Assembly (NCBI RefSeq): GCF_018100785.1
Contig: NZ_JAGJEC010000002.1
Location: 62,001-126,000 of the forward strand
Source of the DNA: Maribacter sp. MMG018
Lineage (GTDB): Bacteria; Bacteroidota; Bacteroidia; Flavobacteriales; Flavobacteriaceae
Length of the DNA stretch: 64,000 nucleotides
Reading direction: 5' to 3'
Position 1 is the stretch's first letter. The number at the start of each line of letters is the position of its first letter. Positions 25,648-32,719 of the stretch are shown one piece after another. A program made the translations under genes and the position numbers. The notes under the pieces were generated by a model, which did no database searches, was not told the DNA's origin, and saw only the letters and a list, made by a program, of their open reading frames with translations.

Positions 25648-26940
25648 ATGAACATACCTCGTTCCAATTGTCCTAGAATTATTATTATCGGTGGTGGTTT
25701 TGGTGGAGTTTCACTGGCCCAGAAATTAAGAAAAAAGGATGTACAGGTAGTACTGCTCGACAAAAACAATTATCACACCTTTCAACCTTTGTTATATCAG
25801 GTCTCAACAGGTGGTTTGGAGCCGGACTCTATTGCGTATCCGTTGCGTAAAGTATTGATAGGCTATGATAATTTCTTTTTTAGGTTGGCCGAGGTAACCG
25901 AGATTTTGGCGGAAAAAAAGATGCTGAAAACTACCATTGGAGAGATTTCTTATGATTACTTGATAATTGCCACGGGGTCGGAGACCAATTTTTTTGGCAA
26001 CGATGAGTTAGAGAAACATGCAATGGCAATGAAGACCATTCCGCAATCCTTAAACCTTAGAAGCTTAATTCTAGAGAACTTTGAGCAGGCGTTGTTAACG
26101 GACGATTACCATGAGCGCGATGCGTTAATGAACTTCGTAATTGTTGGTGGTGGCCCAACTGGGGTGGAATTGGCAGGGGCACTGGCAGAAATAAAAAAAG
26201 GTATTCTGCCAAAAGATTATCCGGACTTGGATACAAGAAGGGCCCAAATAAACTTGGTGCAAGGGGGCGACCGGCTTTTAAATGCCATGAGTGACAAGGC
26301 GTCTAAAAAGGCCGAACAGTTTTTAGAAGAATTAGGGGTACAGGTATGGAAGAACGTACGGGTTACTGGCTATGATGGAAAAACCGTAAGAACAAAAACG
26401 GATTTAACCTTTGAAACCGCTACCTTGGTATGGGCGGCAGGGGTAAAGGGCGCCACCATAAAAGGAATGGACGCCAAAGAACTTTTGGCCGGAGGCCATA
26501 GATTGCCCGTAAATGAGTTTAACCAAGTTGTGGGGTACAAAGATATATTCGCCATAGGCGATATTGCCTGTATGCAGACAGAAGATACCCCCTATGGACA
26601 TCCTATGATGGCGCAGCCCGCTATACAGCAAGGCAGAAATTTGGGTGAAAATTTAGAACGGTTATTAGAGGGTAAACCCCTAAAGCCTTTTCAATATAAA
26701 GACAAGGGCAGTATGGCCACTGTTGGCCGTAACAAAGCAGTTTGCGATCTAAAGAATATAAGGTTTCAGGGTGTTTTTGCTTGGTTCGTGTGGATGTTCG
26801 TGCATTTATTTTTTCTTATAGGCTTTAGAAATAGAGTAGTGGTCTTTGTAAACTGGGTATATAATTATGTGCGTTTTGATAGAGAGGCAAGACTAATAAT
26901 CAGGCCTTTTAAAAGAGATTACAGTCAGTTCAAAGATTAA
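25648..26940 (+). CDS. ndh: Type II NADH:quinone oxidoreductase
   Basis: 430 residues. The FAD-binding Rossmann fold is at the N-terminus (IIIGGGFGGVSLAQKL), the NADH-binding one near 160 (FVIVGGGPTGVELAGALAEI), and DIFAIGDIACM marks the second FAD contact. The C-terminal amphipathic/hydrophobic stretch FAWFVWMFVHLFFLIGFRNR is the usual membrane-docking region of NDH-2. It oxidises NADH and reduces menaquinone at the inner face of the membrane without proton pumping. The gene is single, with a TAnnTTTG promoter, and ends 6 bp from the convergent xerD gene. Confidence 0.93.
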   Translation: MNIPRSNCPRIIIIGGGFGGVSLAQKLRKKDVQVVLLDKNNYHTFQPLLYQVSTGGLEPDSIAYPLRKVLIGYDNFFFRLAEVTEILAEKKMLKTTIGEISYDYLIIATGSETNFFGNDELEKHAMAMKTIPQSLNLRSLILENFEQALLTDDYHERDALMNFVIVGGGPTGVELAGALAEIKKGILPKDYPDLDTRRAQINLVQGGDRLLNAMSDKASKKAEQFLEELGVQVWKNVRVTGYDGKTVRTKTDLTFETATLVWAAGVKGATIKGMDAKELLAGGHRLPVNEFNQVVGYKDIFAIGDIACMQTEDTPYGHPMMAQPAIQQGRNLGENLERLLEGKPLKPFQYKDKGSMATVGRNKAVCDLKNIRFQGVFAWFVWMFVHLFFLIGFRNRVVVFVNWVYNYVRFDREARLIIRPFKRDYSQFKD

Positions 26941-26946
26941 ATACGT

Positions 26947-27843
26947 TTACTTTCTTGGGTGATATTTGTTCATCACATCTGCCAAGTGGCTACGGTCTAC
27001 GTGCATATAAACTTCGGTAGTGGTGATGCTTTCGTGACCAAGCATTTGTTGTATGGCCCTTAGGTCTGCGCCATTTTCCAATAAGTGGGTCGCGAAAGAA
27101 TGGCGAAACGTGTGTGGACTTATGTTTTTTTGAAGCCCGATTTTCTCCGCCAAATTTTTAACAATGGTAAAAATCATGGCTCTCGTCAATTGCTTGCCCC
27201 TTCGGTTTAAGAACAGAGTGTCCTCAAACCCTTTTTGGATATTTAAATGTACCCGAATTTCGTTTCTATAAATGTTAATGTACTTCTTGTTGATGTCGCT
27301 AATAGGTACAAAACGTTGTTTGTTTCCTTTACCTGTTACTTTTATAAAATCTTCCTCAAAGAAAAGATCGGAAAGTTTTAGGGTTGTCAACTCTGAAACA
27401 CGCAATCCACAACCGTACAAAGTTTCTAGGATCGCTCTATTGCGTTCTCCTTCGGGCGTACTTAAGTCTATGGCCTCTATAAGTTGGTTGATCTCTTTTT
27501 CAGAAAGTGTATCCGGTAGCTTACGACCAATTTTTGGGGACTCTATCAAATCTAGGGGATTATCGGGCCTATAATCCTCGAATACCAGATAGTTGAAAAA
27601 ACTTTTAAGGCCCGATATAATTCTGGCCTGTGAGCGGGGATTTACAATTTTTGCAATTTCATAAACGAATTGCTGTATGGTCTCTTTTTTTATGTGGACA
27701 GGGTCCTCATTTAGTTCCCCGGAGTTTAAAAACTCAATGAGTTTAGACACATCCAAAGTATAGTTGGTAATAGAATTATCGGATAGGCCCCGCTCTATTT
27801 TCAGGTAGTGACGATAGTCTTTAAGTGCGTCATTCCAATTCAT
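26947..27843 (-). CDS. xerD: Tyrosine recombinase XerD
   Basis: 298 residues, the usual Xer length. An N-terminal SAM-like core-binding domain (YRHYLKIERGLSDNSITNY) precedes the catalytic domain with Arg in LYGCGLRVSELTTL, Lys in VTGKGNKQRFVP, the HxxR motif in SPHTFRHSFATHLLENGADL, His in MLGHESITTTEVYMH and the nucleophilic Tyr in the same segment. It resolves chromosome dimers at dif with a partner Xer. The housekeeping setting (opposite aroQ, no phage genes or attachment repeats) argues against a phage integrase. XerC versus XerD is judged by similarity only. Confidence 0.88.
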   Translation of the reverse strand: MNWNDALKDYRHYLKIERGLSDNSITNYTLDVSKLIEFLNSGELNEDPVHIKKETIQQFVYEIAKIVNPRSQARIISGLKSFFNYLVFEDYRPDNPLDLIESPKIGRKLPDTLSEKEINQLIEAIDLSTPEGERNRAILETLYGCGLRVSELTTLKLSDLFFEEDFIKVTGKGNKQRFVPISDINKKYINIYRNEIRVHLNIQKGFEDTLFLNRRGKQLTRAMIFTIVKNLAEKIGLQKNISPHTFRHSFATHLLENGADLRAIQQMLGHESITTTEVYMHVDRSHLADVMNKYHPRK

Positions 27844-28238
27844 GCCGTAAAGGTAACTATTACATGGGTTATGTCCATTAATTCGACATAGGTCTACATC
27901 TTGTTAAGATAGTTTTCGGCAAGGGGTTAAAGACCGATGTTTGTCTTTTTTGGTAAGATACGTCTCTATTTTATATATGTTAAAGGACCAGTTTCAAGTT
28001 TTTGTTACTTGTACTTTATTTATACAATGGTTTAAAATTGGTATTAAAGAGAAGACGTACTTTCATTTTTTTATATGTACAAGCTAACGGAAAAACGTTT
28101 AAATCTTCGTTTTGATAAAACTGCTTACTAGCTAAATTAGACCATACACAACCATTTGGGGCATGCTTACAACTAAAATTATATCACGGTAAATAACGTA
28201 GTAAGTTTATGGTATTAATTAATCACAATAAGCAAAAA
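27844..28238. other. Intergenic region between xerD and a putative outer-membrane protein gene
   Basis: A 395-bp AT-rich divergent intergenic region. No open frame of note, tRNA, tandem repeat or terminator was seen. A short stretch near 27930-27950 (AAAGAC, spacer, GTCTTT) could form a weak hairpin upstream of xerD. No exact TAnnTTTG element was found on either strand, so the promoters of both neighbours remain unassigned. Confidence 0.5.
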
Positions 28239-28757
28239 ATGAGATTCTTTATAATTGTATTGTTTTCGATGGGTATTGGTTATATGGGAATGGCCCAGAA
28301 AACGGACCGTACCAATTTTAGGGCCGGATTAAACGGAGGGGTGGTAACCGGTGATTTTTCCGATACCCATAGTCTTACTCTTGGAATAGATATTTACCAA
28401 CATTGGGGAGTGTCTAAAGAATTGGATTTGGGTTTTACGACCGGATTTTTGAATGCCTTCGGAGAAAAGAAATCTATTACCAACGGTGGGCTCACCATAG
28501 AGACCGAGTTTGATAACATTCAATTTATACCCGTAGCCGGTTCTTTGCGGATCTATCCATTTTCAGGGTTTAAGTTTGGAGCTGATCTAGGGTATGCCGT
28601 CGGTGTAAATAAAGATAATGGCGGTGGCTTTTTGTACAGGCCCTCTATCGGCGTAGATCTTAATCAAGGATCTTCAGAATTAAATATATCTTACTTTGCG
28701 GTAAACGATGAAACAACTTTTTCTAGTGTACTTCTAGGATTTTTGTTCTTGTTTTAG
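28239..28757 (+). CDS. Small outer-membrane beta-barrel-like protein
   Basis: The ATG at 28239 (MRFFIIVLFSMGIGYMGMAQ) gives a signal peptide; the frame could start ten codons earlier without benefit. The mature 150 residues are alternating polar/hydrophobic beta strands with Gly and aromatic residues (FRAGLNGGVVTGDFSD, LDLGFTTGFLNAFGEK, FKFGADLGYAVGV) and end in an aromatic strand (SVLLGFLFLF), the pattern of an eight-stranded outer-membrane barrel. The specific role is unknown. It is followed by a strong terminator hairpin. Confidence 0.75.
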   Translation: MRFFIIVLFSMGIGYMGMAQKTDRTNFRAGLNGGVVTGDFSDTHSLTLGIDIYQHWGVSKELDLGFTTGFLNAFGEKKSITNGGLTIETEFDNIQFIPVAGSLRIYPFSGFKFGADLGYAVGVNKDNGGGFLYRPSIGVDLNQGSSELNISYFAVNDETTFSSVLLGFLFLF

Positions 28758-28823
28758 CAGTTGGTTTAAGAGGTTTTTGAATAATATACCAAGATACTTT
28801 TGGTGTTTTGTGACAGTTTAAAC

Positions 28824-28855
28824 AAAAATGGTTTTCTACGAAAACCATTTTTTTT
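28824..28855 (+). terminator. Hairpin terminator after the beta-barrel gene
   Basis: AAAAATGGTTTT and AAAACCATTTTT form a 12-bp stem with a 5-nt loop, running into a T-run. It lies 67 bp after the stop codon at 28757. Confidence 0.85.
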
Positions 28856-28885
28856 GCGATAAAATTATTTAGTACTTTTAACCGC

Positions 28886-29299
28886 ATGAGAATCATTATA
28901 ATCAACGGCCCTAATCTAAATCTTTTAGGGAAAAGAGAGCCTACGGTTTACGGAAACAAGACCTTTGAAGATTACTTTTCTGAGCTTCAGTTTAGGTTCA
29001 AAGATGTAGCGTTGGAGTATTATCAATCTAACATAGAGGGTGAGCTTATATCTAAGCTGCACGAGGTAGGTTTTGATTATGATGGTATTGTTCTCAATGC
29101 AGCGGCCTATACCCATACTTCTGTAGGCTTAGGCGATGCCGTTAAGGCAATAGAAACGCCAGTGGTAGAGGTTCATATTTCAAATACCCACAAAAGAGAA
29201 GAATTTAGGCATGTCTCGTATATTTCTTCTGGCGCCAAGGGAGTAATTTTGGGTTTTGGCCTACAAAGTTATGATTTGGCCATTCAAAGTTTTTTGTAG
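28886..29299 (+). CDS. aroQ: 3-dehydroquinate dehydratase, type II
   Basis: 137 residues, close to the 140-150 typical for type II enzymes. Landmarks are INGPNLNLLGKREPTVYG with the active-site Arg and the catalytic Tyr on the following lid, YYQSNIEGELISKLHE, the ILNAAAYTHTSVGLGDAV segment, and VEVHISNTHKREEFRHVSYIS with the catalytic His. It converts 3-dehydroquinate to 3-dehydroshikimate in the shikimate pathway, as a dodecamer in the cytoplasm. Divergent arrangement of aroQ and xerD is common in Flavobacteriia, here interrupted by the beta-barrel gene. Confidence 0.95.
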   Translation: MRIIIINGPNLNLLGKREPTVYGNKTFEDYFSELQFRFKDVALEYYQSNIEGELISKLHEVGFDYDGIVLNAAAYTHTSVGLGDAVKAIETPVVEVHISNTHKREEFRHVSYISSGAKGVILGFGLQSYDLAIQSFL

Positions 29300-29349
29300 C
29301 CGTTTATTTTTGGTTGTAAATTCAGGAAAAATCCGATTGGAACCGTAGG

Positions 29350-29625
29350 TTACCTTAAGTACTTTTCTTCCACATAAAACGTGGCAAAAGGTAAAAGAGA
29401 GGCGATACCAAAAATGATAAATCTTTTAATGCCCCACTTTTTGTTTAGGCAAACTGCGGCTGCAAGTACAATGAAAACAACGAACAACAGCCCGTGTGCG
29501 TACCCTACATATTTATTGGGTTCTGGAATTTCTGCCCAATATTTCAAGGGCATCGTAATTCCGAATAAGGCCAGATAGGAAATACCTTCTAGTATTGCGG
29601 TAGCTCTAAAAGATTTTAATAACAT
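29350..29625 (-). CDS. DUF3817 small integral membrane protein
   Basis: 91 residues with three hydrophobic helices. The FRATAILEGISYLALFGITMPLKY opening, the GYAHGLLFVVFIV helix with its His and the RFIIFGIASLLPFATFYVEEK ending fit the DUF3817 family. Function unknown. It lies downstream of the dihydrolipoyl dehydrogenase gene on the same strand; a perfect 10-bp inverted repeat occupies the space between them. Confidence 0.8.
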   Translation of the reverse strand: MLLKSFRATAILEGISYLALFGITMPLKYWAEIPEPNKYVGYAHGLLFVVFIVLAAAVCLNKKWGIKRFIIFGIASLLPFATFYVEEKYLR

Positions 29626-29642
29626 ATGCAGCAGTATATGAA

Positions 29643-29683
29643 TCTAGGGAAAACAAGATTATAAACGTCCTGCTTTCCCTAGA
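29643..29683 (-). terminator. Inverted repeat downstream of lpd, possible terminator or leader structure
   Basis: TCTAGGGAAA (29643-29652) and TTTCCCTAGA (29674-29683) are perfectly complementary with a 21-nt loop. There is no good T-tract, so it may be a weak terminator for lpd or a structure in the leader of the DUF3817 gene. The loop holds TAATCTTG on the minus strand, one mismatch from the -7 consensus. Confidence 0.45.
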
Positions 29684-29692
29684 GAATGTTTG

Positions 29693-31084
29693 TTATAAAT
29701 GTATTACTTCGTCATAAGCATCGGCAACCGCTTCCATTACAGCTTCGCTCATGGTAGGGTGTGGGTGCACTGCTTTTAGTATTTCGTGTCCTGTAGTCTC
29801 TAATTTTCTTGCGACCACGGCTTCGGCGATCATATCGGTTACACCTGATCCGATCATATGGCACCCAAGCCACTCACCGTATTTGGCGTCAAAAATAACT
29901 TTAACAAATCCGTCAGAAGCACCTGAAGCTTTTGCTTTACCACTGGCGGAAAAAGGAAATTTCCCGATTTTTATATCCAATCCTTTTTCTTTGGCCTGCT
30001 TTTCCGTTAAACCAACTGAAGCAATCTCGGGCGTACAATAGGTACAACCGGGAATATTTCCATAATCTAAAGGTTCAACATGCATTCCCGCGATTTTTTC
30101 TACACAAAGAATTCCTTCCGCAGAGGCTACATGAGCCAAGGCTTGCCCTGGGGTTACGTCTCCGATGGCATAATAGCCAGGTATGTTTGTTTGGTAATAA
30201 TCATTTACCAAAATCTTATCTCTATCCGTGGCTATGCCAACAGACTCAAGACCTATGTTTTCGATATTTGTTTTGATACCAACGGCAGAAAGTACAATGT
30301 CGGCTTCCAAGACTTTTTCGCCTTTGGCCGTTTTTACGGTTGCTTTTACCCCGTCACCAGAAGTATCTACAGAAGTAACTTCGGCAGAGGTCATTATTTT
30401 TACCCCGGCTTTCTTAAAGCTACGTTCCAATTGTTTAGAAACATCTTCGTCTTCTACCGGTACAATGTTCGGTAAGTATTCAACAACGGTAACCTCGGTC
30501 CCCATCGCATTATAGAAATAGGCAAATTCTATACCTATGGCACCACTGCCCACAACAATCATTTTCTTTGGTTGCTCGGCCAATGTCATGGCCTCCCGAT
30601 AACCGATTATTTTTTTGCCGTCTTGTGGTAAACTCGGTAATTCTCTACTTCTGGCGCCGGTAGCTATAATTATGTGCTGTCCACTATATTCTGTTTCTGA
30701 GCCATCTTCCGCCTTAACAGATACTTTTTTACCTGATTTTAAAGTTCCGTAGCCCTTAATAACTTCAATTTTGTTCTTTTTCATTAGAAATTGAACACCC
30801 TTGCTCATACCATCGGCAACGTTTCTACTTCTCTTGACTACAGAATCAAAATCTTTGTCGATACCTTCGGCCTTTAAACCGTAATCTTCGGCATGTTTTA
30901 GATATTCGAATACCTGAGCGGACTTTAATAACGCCTTGGTAGGTATACATCCCCAATTTAGACAAACACCGCCTAAATTTTCTTTTTCAATTATAGCAGT
31001 TTTAAAGCCTAGTTGAGAGGCTCTGATAGCCGTAACATATCCTCCAGGTCCACTACCTAAAACAATAACGTCGAAAGTGCTCAT
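29693..31084 (-). CDS. lpdA: Dihydrolipoyl dehydrogenase (E3)
   Basis: The ATG at 31084 (MSTFDVIVLGSGPGG) is the standard start; the open frame extends twelve codons further without support. 463 residues: FAD fold with GSGPGGYVTAIRASQLG, the redox disulfide in GGVCLNWGCIPTKALLKS (about 37-47), the NAD fold with VVGSGAIGIEFAYF, YAIGDVTPGQALAHVASAEG, and the dimer-interface His-Glu pair in HPHPTMSEAVMEA. It reoxidises dihydrolipoyl groups of 2-oxo-acid dehydrogenase and/or glycine cleavage complexes. No other complex subunit is nearby. A TAnnTTTG element lies upstream. Confidence 0.95.
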   Translation of the reverse strand: MSTFDVIVLGSGPGGYVTAIRASQLGFKTAIIEKENLGGVCLNWGCIPTKALLKSAQVFEYLKHAEDYGLKAEGIDKDFDSVVKRSRNVADGMSKGVQFLMKKNKIEVIKGYGTLKSGKKVSVKAEDGSETEYSGQHIIIATGARSRELPSLPQDGKKIIGYREAMTLAEQPKKMIVVGSGAIGIEFAYFYNAMGTEVTVVEYLPNIVPVEDEDVSKQLERSFKKAGVKIMTSAEVTSVDTSGDGVKATVKTAKGEKVLEADIVLSAVGIKTNIENIGLESVGIATDRDKILVNDYYQTNIPGYYAIGDVTPGQALAHVASAEGILCVEKIAGMHVEPLDYGNIPGCTYCTPEIASVGLTEKQAKEKGLDIKIGKFPFSASGKAKASGASDGFVKVIFDAKYGEWLGCHMIGSGVTDMIAEAVVARKLETTGHEILKAVHPHPTMSEAVMEAVADAYDEVIHL

Positions 31085-31117
31085 ATTTAATTCTTTTTGT
31101 AGTTGAAAATTGAGGTG

Positions 31118-31125
31118 CAAAAATA
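31118..31125 (-). promoter_or_regulatory. Candidate -7 promoter element for lpdA
   Basis: On the minus strand the sequence is TATTTTTG, an exact TAnnTTTG match, 33 bases before the chosen ATG. No TTG at the usual -33 distance was seen. Confidence 0.55.
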
Positions 31126-31241
31126 CAAAACCAAATTGGAATTTGTTTCGGGTCGGAAATAATTAAACATATGGATGTTGTCTCAATTGTGATATTTTAC
31201 CACATAACATAGTAGTAGTCAAAGAGGTTCTGGGAATTATA

Positions 31242-31279
31242 AAACAAATAGGAACCAATATATTGGTCCCTATTTGTTT
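31242..31279 (-). terminator. Long near-perfect hairpin downstream of msrB
   Basis: Two 19-base arms (31242-31260 and 31261-31279) are complementary except for one A-C mismatch, with a turn at ATAT in the centre. On the minus strand the stem runs into TTTTATAA, so it is most likely the terminator of the msrB gene, whose stop is at 31320. Confidence 0.7.
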
Positions 31280-31319
31280 GTTCAGTACCGAGAAAGTAAC
31301 TACAATAATGTTTTAAAGC

Positions 31320-31814
31320 TTATTGGTTATTGTCCGCTACAAACTTTAAGGCCACACCGTTAACGCAATGCCTTAATCCGGTAGGGGCAGGACCATCTTC
31401 AAAAACATGGCCTAGATGTCCACCGCAGGTAGCACAATGTTCTTCTGTTCTTTTATACCCTATTTTGTAATCAACATCGTACGCAACATTACCTTCTATC
31501 TCTTTGTAGAAACTAGGCCATCCCGTACCCGAATCAAATTTGGTTTCGCTCTTAAAAAGAGGAGTGCTGCAGGCTGCGCACACATAGGTTCCCTTTTTTT
31601 TGTTTTCCAAAAGGTTGCTGGAAAACGGGGTTTCGGTAGCGGCCTTTCTTAAAACGTAAAATTCGGCTTCTGTCAACTCAGCTTTCCACTCCGCTTCGGT
31701 TTTTTGAATTTTAACACTAGTTGCGGTATCGTCGGCCGCTATTTCTTTTTCCTGCGATACTCCTTTACAATTGGTGAGCAAAAGTAAGAAGGTAATCAAA
31801 ATTGATGTTTTCAT
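31320..31814 (-). CDS. msrB: Lipoprotein methionine-R-sulfoxide reductase
   Basis: 164 residues with a lipobox at Cys16 (LLLTNC). The MsrB domain has the four zinc Cys (79, 82, 127, 130 in CAACS and CATCG), the substrate region FDSGTGWPSFYKEI, the GGHLGHVFEDGP segment and the catalytic Cys150 in GLRHCVNGVALKF. The second, resolving Cys of many MsrBs is not obvious, so recycling may need another partner. It should repair oxidised methionine in envelope proteins from the outer face of a membrane. Single gene with its own terminator. Confidence 0.93.
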   Translation of the reverse strand: MKTSILITFLLLLTNCKGVSQEKEIAADDTATSVKIQKTEAEWKAELTEAEFYVLRKAATETPFSSNLLENKKKGTYVCAACSTPLFKSETKFDSGTGWPSFYKEIEGNVAYDVDYKIGYKRTEEHCATCGGHLGHVFEDGPAPTGLRHCVNGVALKFVADNNQ

Positions 31815-31935
31815 ATGTTCGGTACTTTTTGTCTTTAGTCAAGAAAAGATCATCTTACTTTCAAAGTTAACGTGTTTATTTTAGATTGTGGGTGTAAGGT
31901 ATTGTAAATTAATGTTTTATATGTGCAAAACAAAA

Positions 31936-31960
31936 AAACTCCGCTAGATAGCGGAGTTTG
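31936..31960 (-). terminator. Hairpin terminator after the collagen-like lipoprotein gene
   Basis: AACTCCGCT (31937-31945) pairs with AGCGGAGTT (31950-31958) around a 4-nt loop, followed on the minus strand by a run of seven T. It lies 22 bp past the stop codon. Confidence 0.85.
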
Positions 31961-31979
31961 ATATTTTATGTTGGGTATC

Positions 31980-32546
31980 TTAATCTAGAATTACTTTTTG
32001 AATTTCATTTTCAGAAACTCCTAAAGTGCTCATTACACTATGTACGTTCGAAGTGTCCAATTTACCTGTTTGCGCAGCGTCTGCAGGCAAAATAGCAATT
32101 CTAAACACCTGGTCGTCGGTGTCTCCTGGGAGTAAGGTGCCCATGTCAAAATCTGATTCCAAGAAAATATTTACATCAAAAAAGGTGTAATCGTAATTAT
32201 ATTGAAGCAAACCTTGGTCCAAGATTCTTGTCTGTGGCATTAGCCTCCATATATCTACGGGGTCTCCGTTGCCGTCCTCGGTCACGTCCCATAAAAGATA
32301 TACAAGAACCACATCGGTCTCAAATACTTCGATAGTTTGTGGAAATTCATAGAACAGGGAATAATCGTTTTCTGCCGAGAAAGTTCCTTGTATGTCTACT
32401 ACTTGGCCTAAAATGTTTACACCGTCTTGTCCATCTATGCCATCTCGGCCATCTATGCCATCATAGCCCGGAGGTCCTTGTGGGCCTTCACAAGAAATGA
32501 ACATGATCGCAAAAAGACAGCTAAAAAGAAGTGTTATTTTTTTCAT
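31980..32546 (-). CDS. Lipoprotein with a short collagen-like Gly-X-Y stretch
   Basis: 188 residues. The lipobox ends at Cys19 (MFISC), and one residue later eight uninterrupted Gly-X-Y triplets run from Gly21 to Asn44 (GPQGPPGYDGIDGRDGID then GQDGVN). The remaining 140 residues are a beta-rich acidic domain (VVDIQGTFSAENDYSLFYEF; VFRIAILPADAAQ) without a recognised family. Such lipoproteins are frequent in Bacteroidota and are thought to be surface exposed; the collagen stretch may trimerise the protein or act as a rigid spacer. Function unknown. Confidence 0.75.
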   Translation of the reverse strand: MKKITLLFSCLFAIMFISCEGPQGPPGYDGIDGRDGIDGQDGVNILGQVVDIQGTFSAENDYSLFYEFPQTIEVFETDVVLVYLLWDVTEDGNGDPVDIWRLMPQTRILDQGLLQYNYDYTFFDVNIFLESDFDMGTLLPGDTDDQVFRIAILPADAAQTGKLDTSNVHSVMSTLGVSENEIQKVILD

Positions 32547-32663
32547 CGTTTTTTATTTTTTTGGTTTATCATAATTTAATTCATGGTGTTTCAAAAAGCG
32601 TTCCAATTTTAGTATTTTAGAAATTATATCTAGAATTTAGATATAGGGGCCAAGTAAAATGGA

Positions 32664-32684
32664 TAAAAGAACGGTGTTCTTTTA
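32664..32684. promoter_or_regulatory. Operator-like palindrome upstream of glgB
   Basis: TAAAAGAAC, spacer GGT, GTTCTTTTA: nine perfectly paired bases on each side of three. It lies 36 bp before the glgB ATG and just upstream of TAGATTTA (32693-32700), a one-mismatch -7 element. No T-run follows, so a protein-binding site fits better than a terminator. Confidence 0.45.
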
Positions 32685-32719
32685 AAGTTGATTAGATTTA
32701 CCATAAAACTACAATAAAT

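Noticed and set aside
26947-27843. Phage or genomic-island integrase
   Set aside because: Length and motifs are those of chromosomal Xer, and there is no tRNA, attachment repeat or mobile gene nearby.
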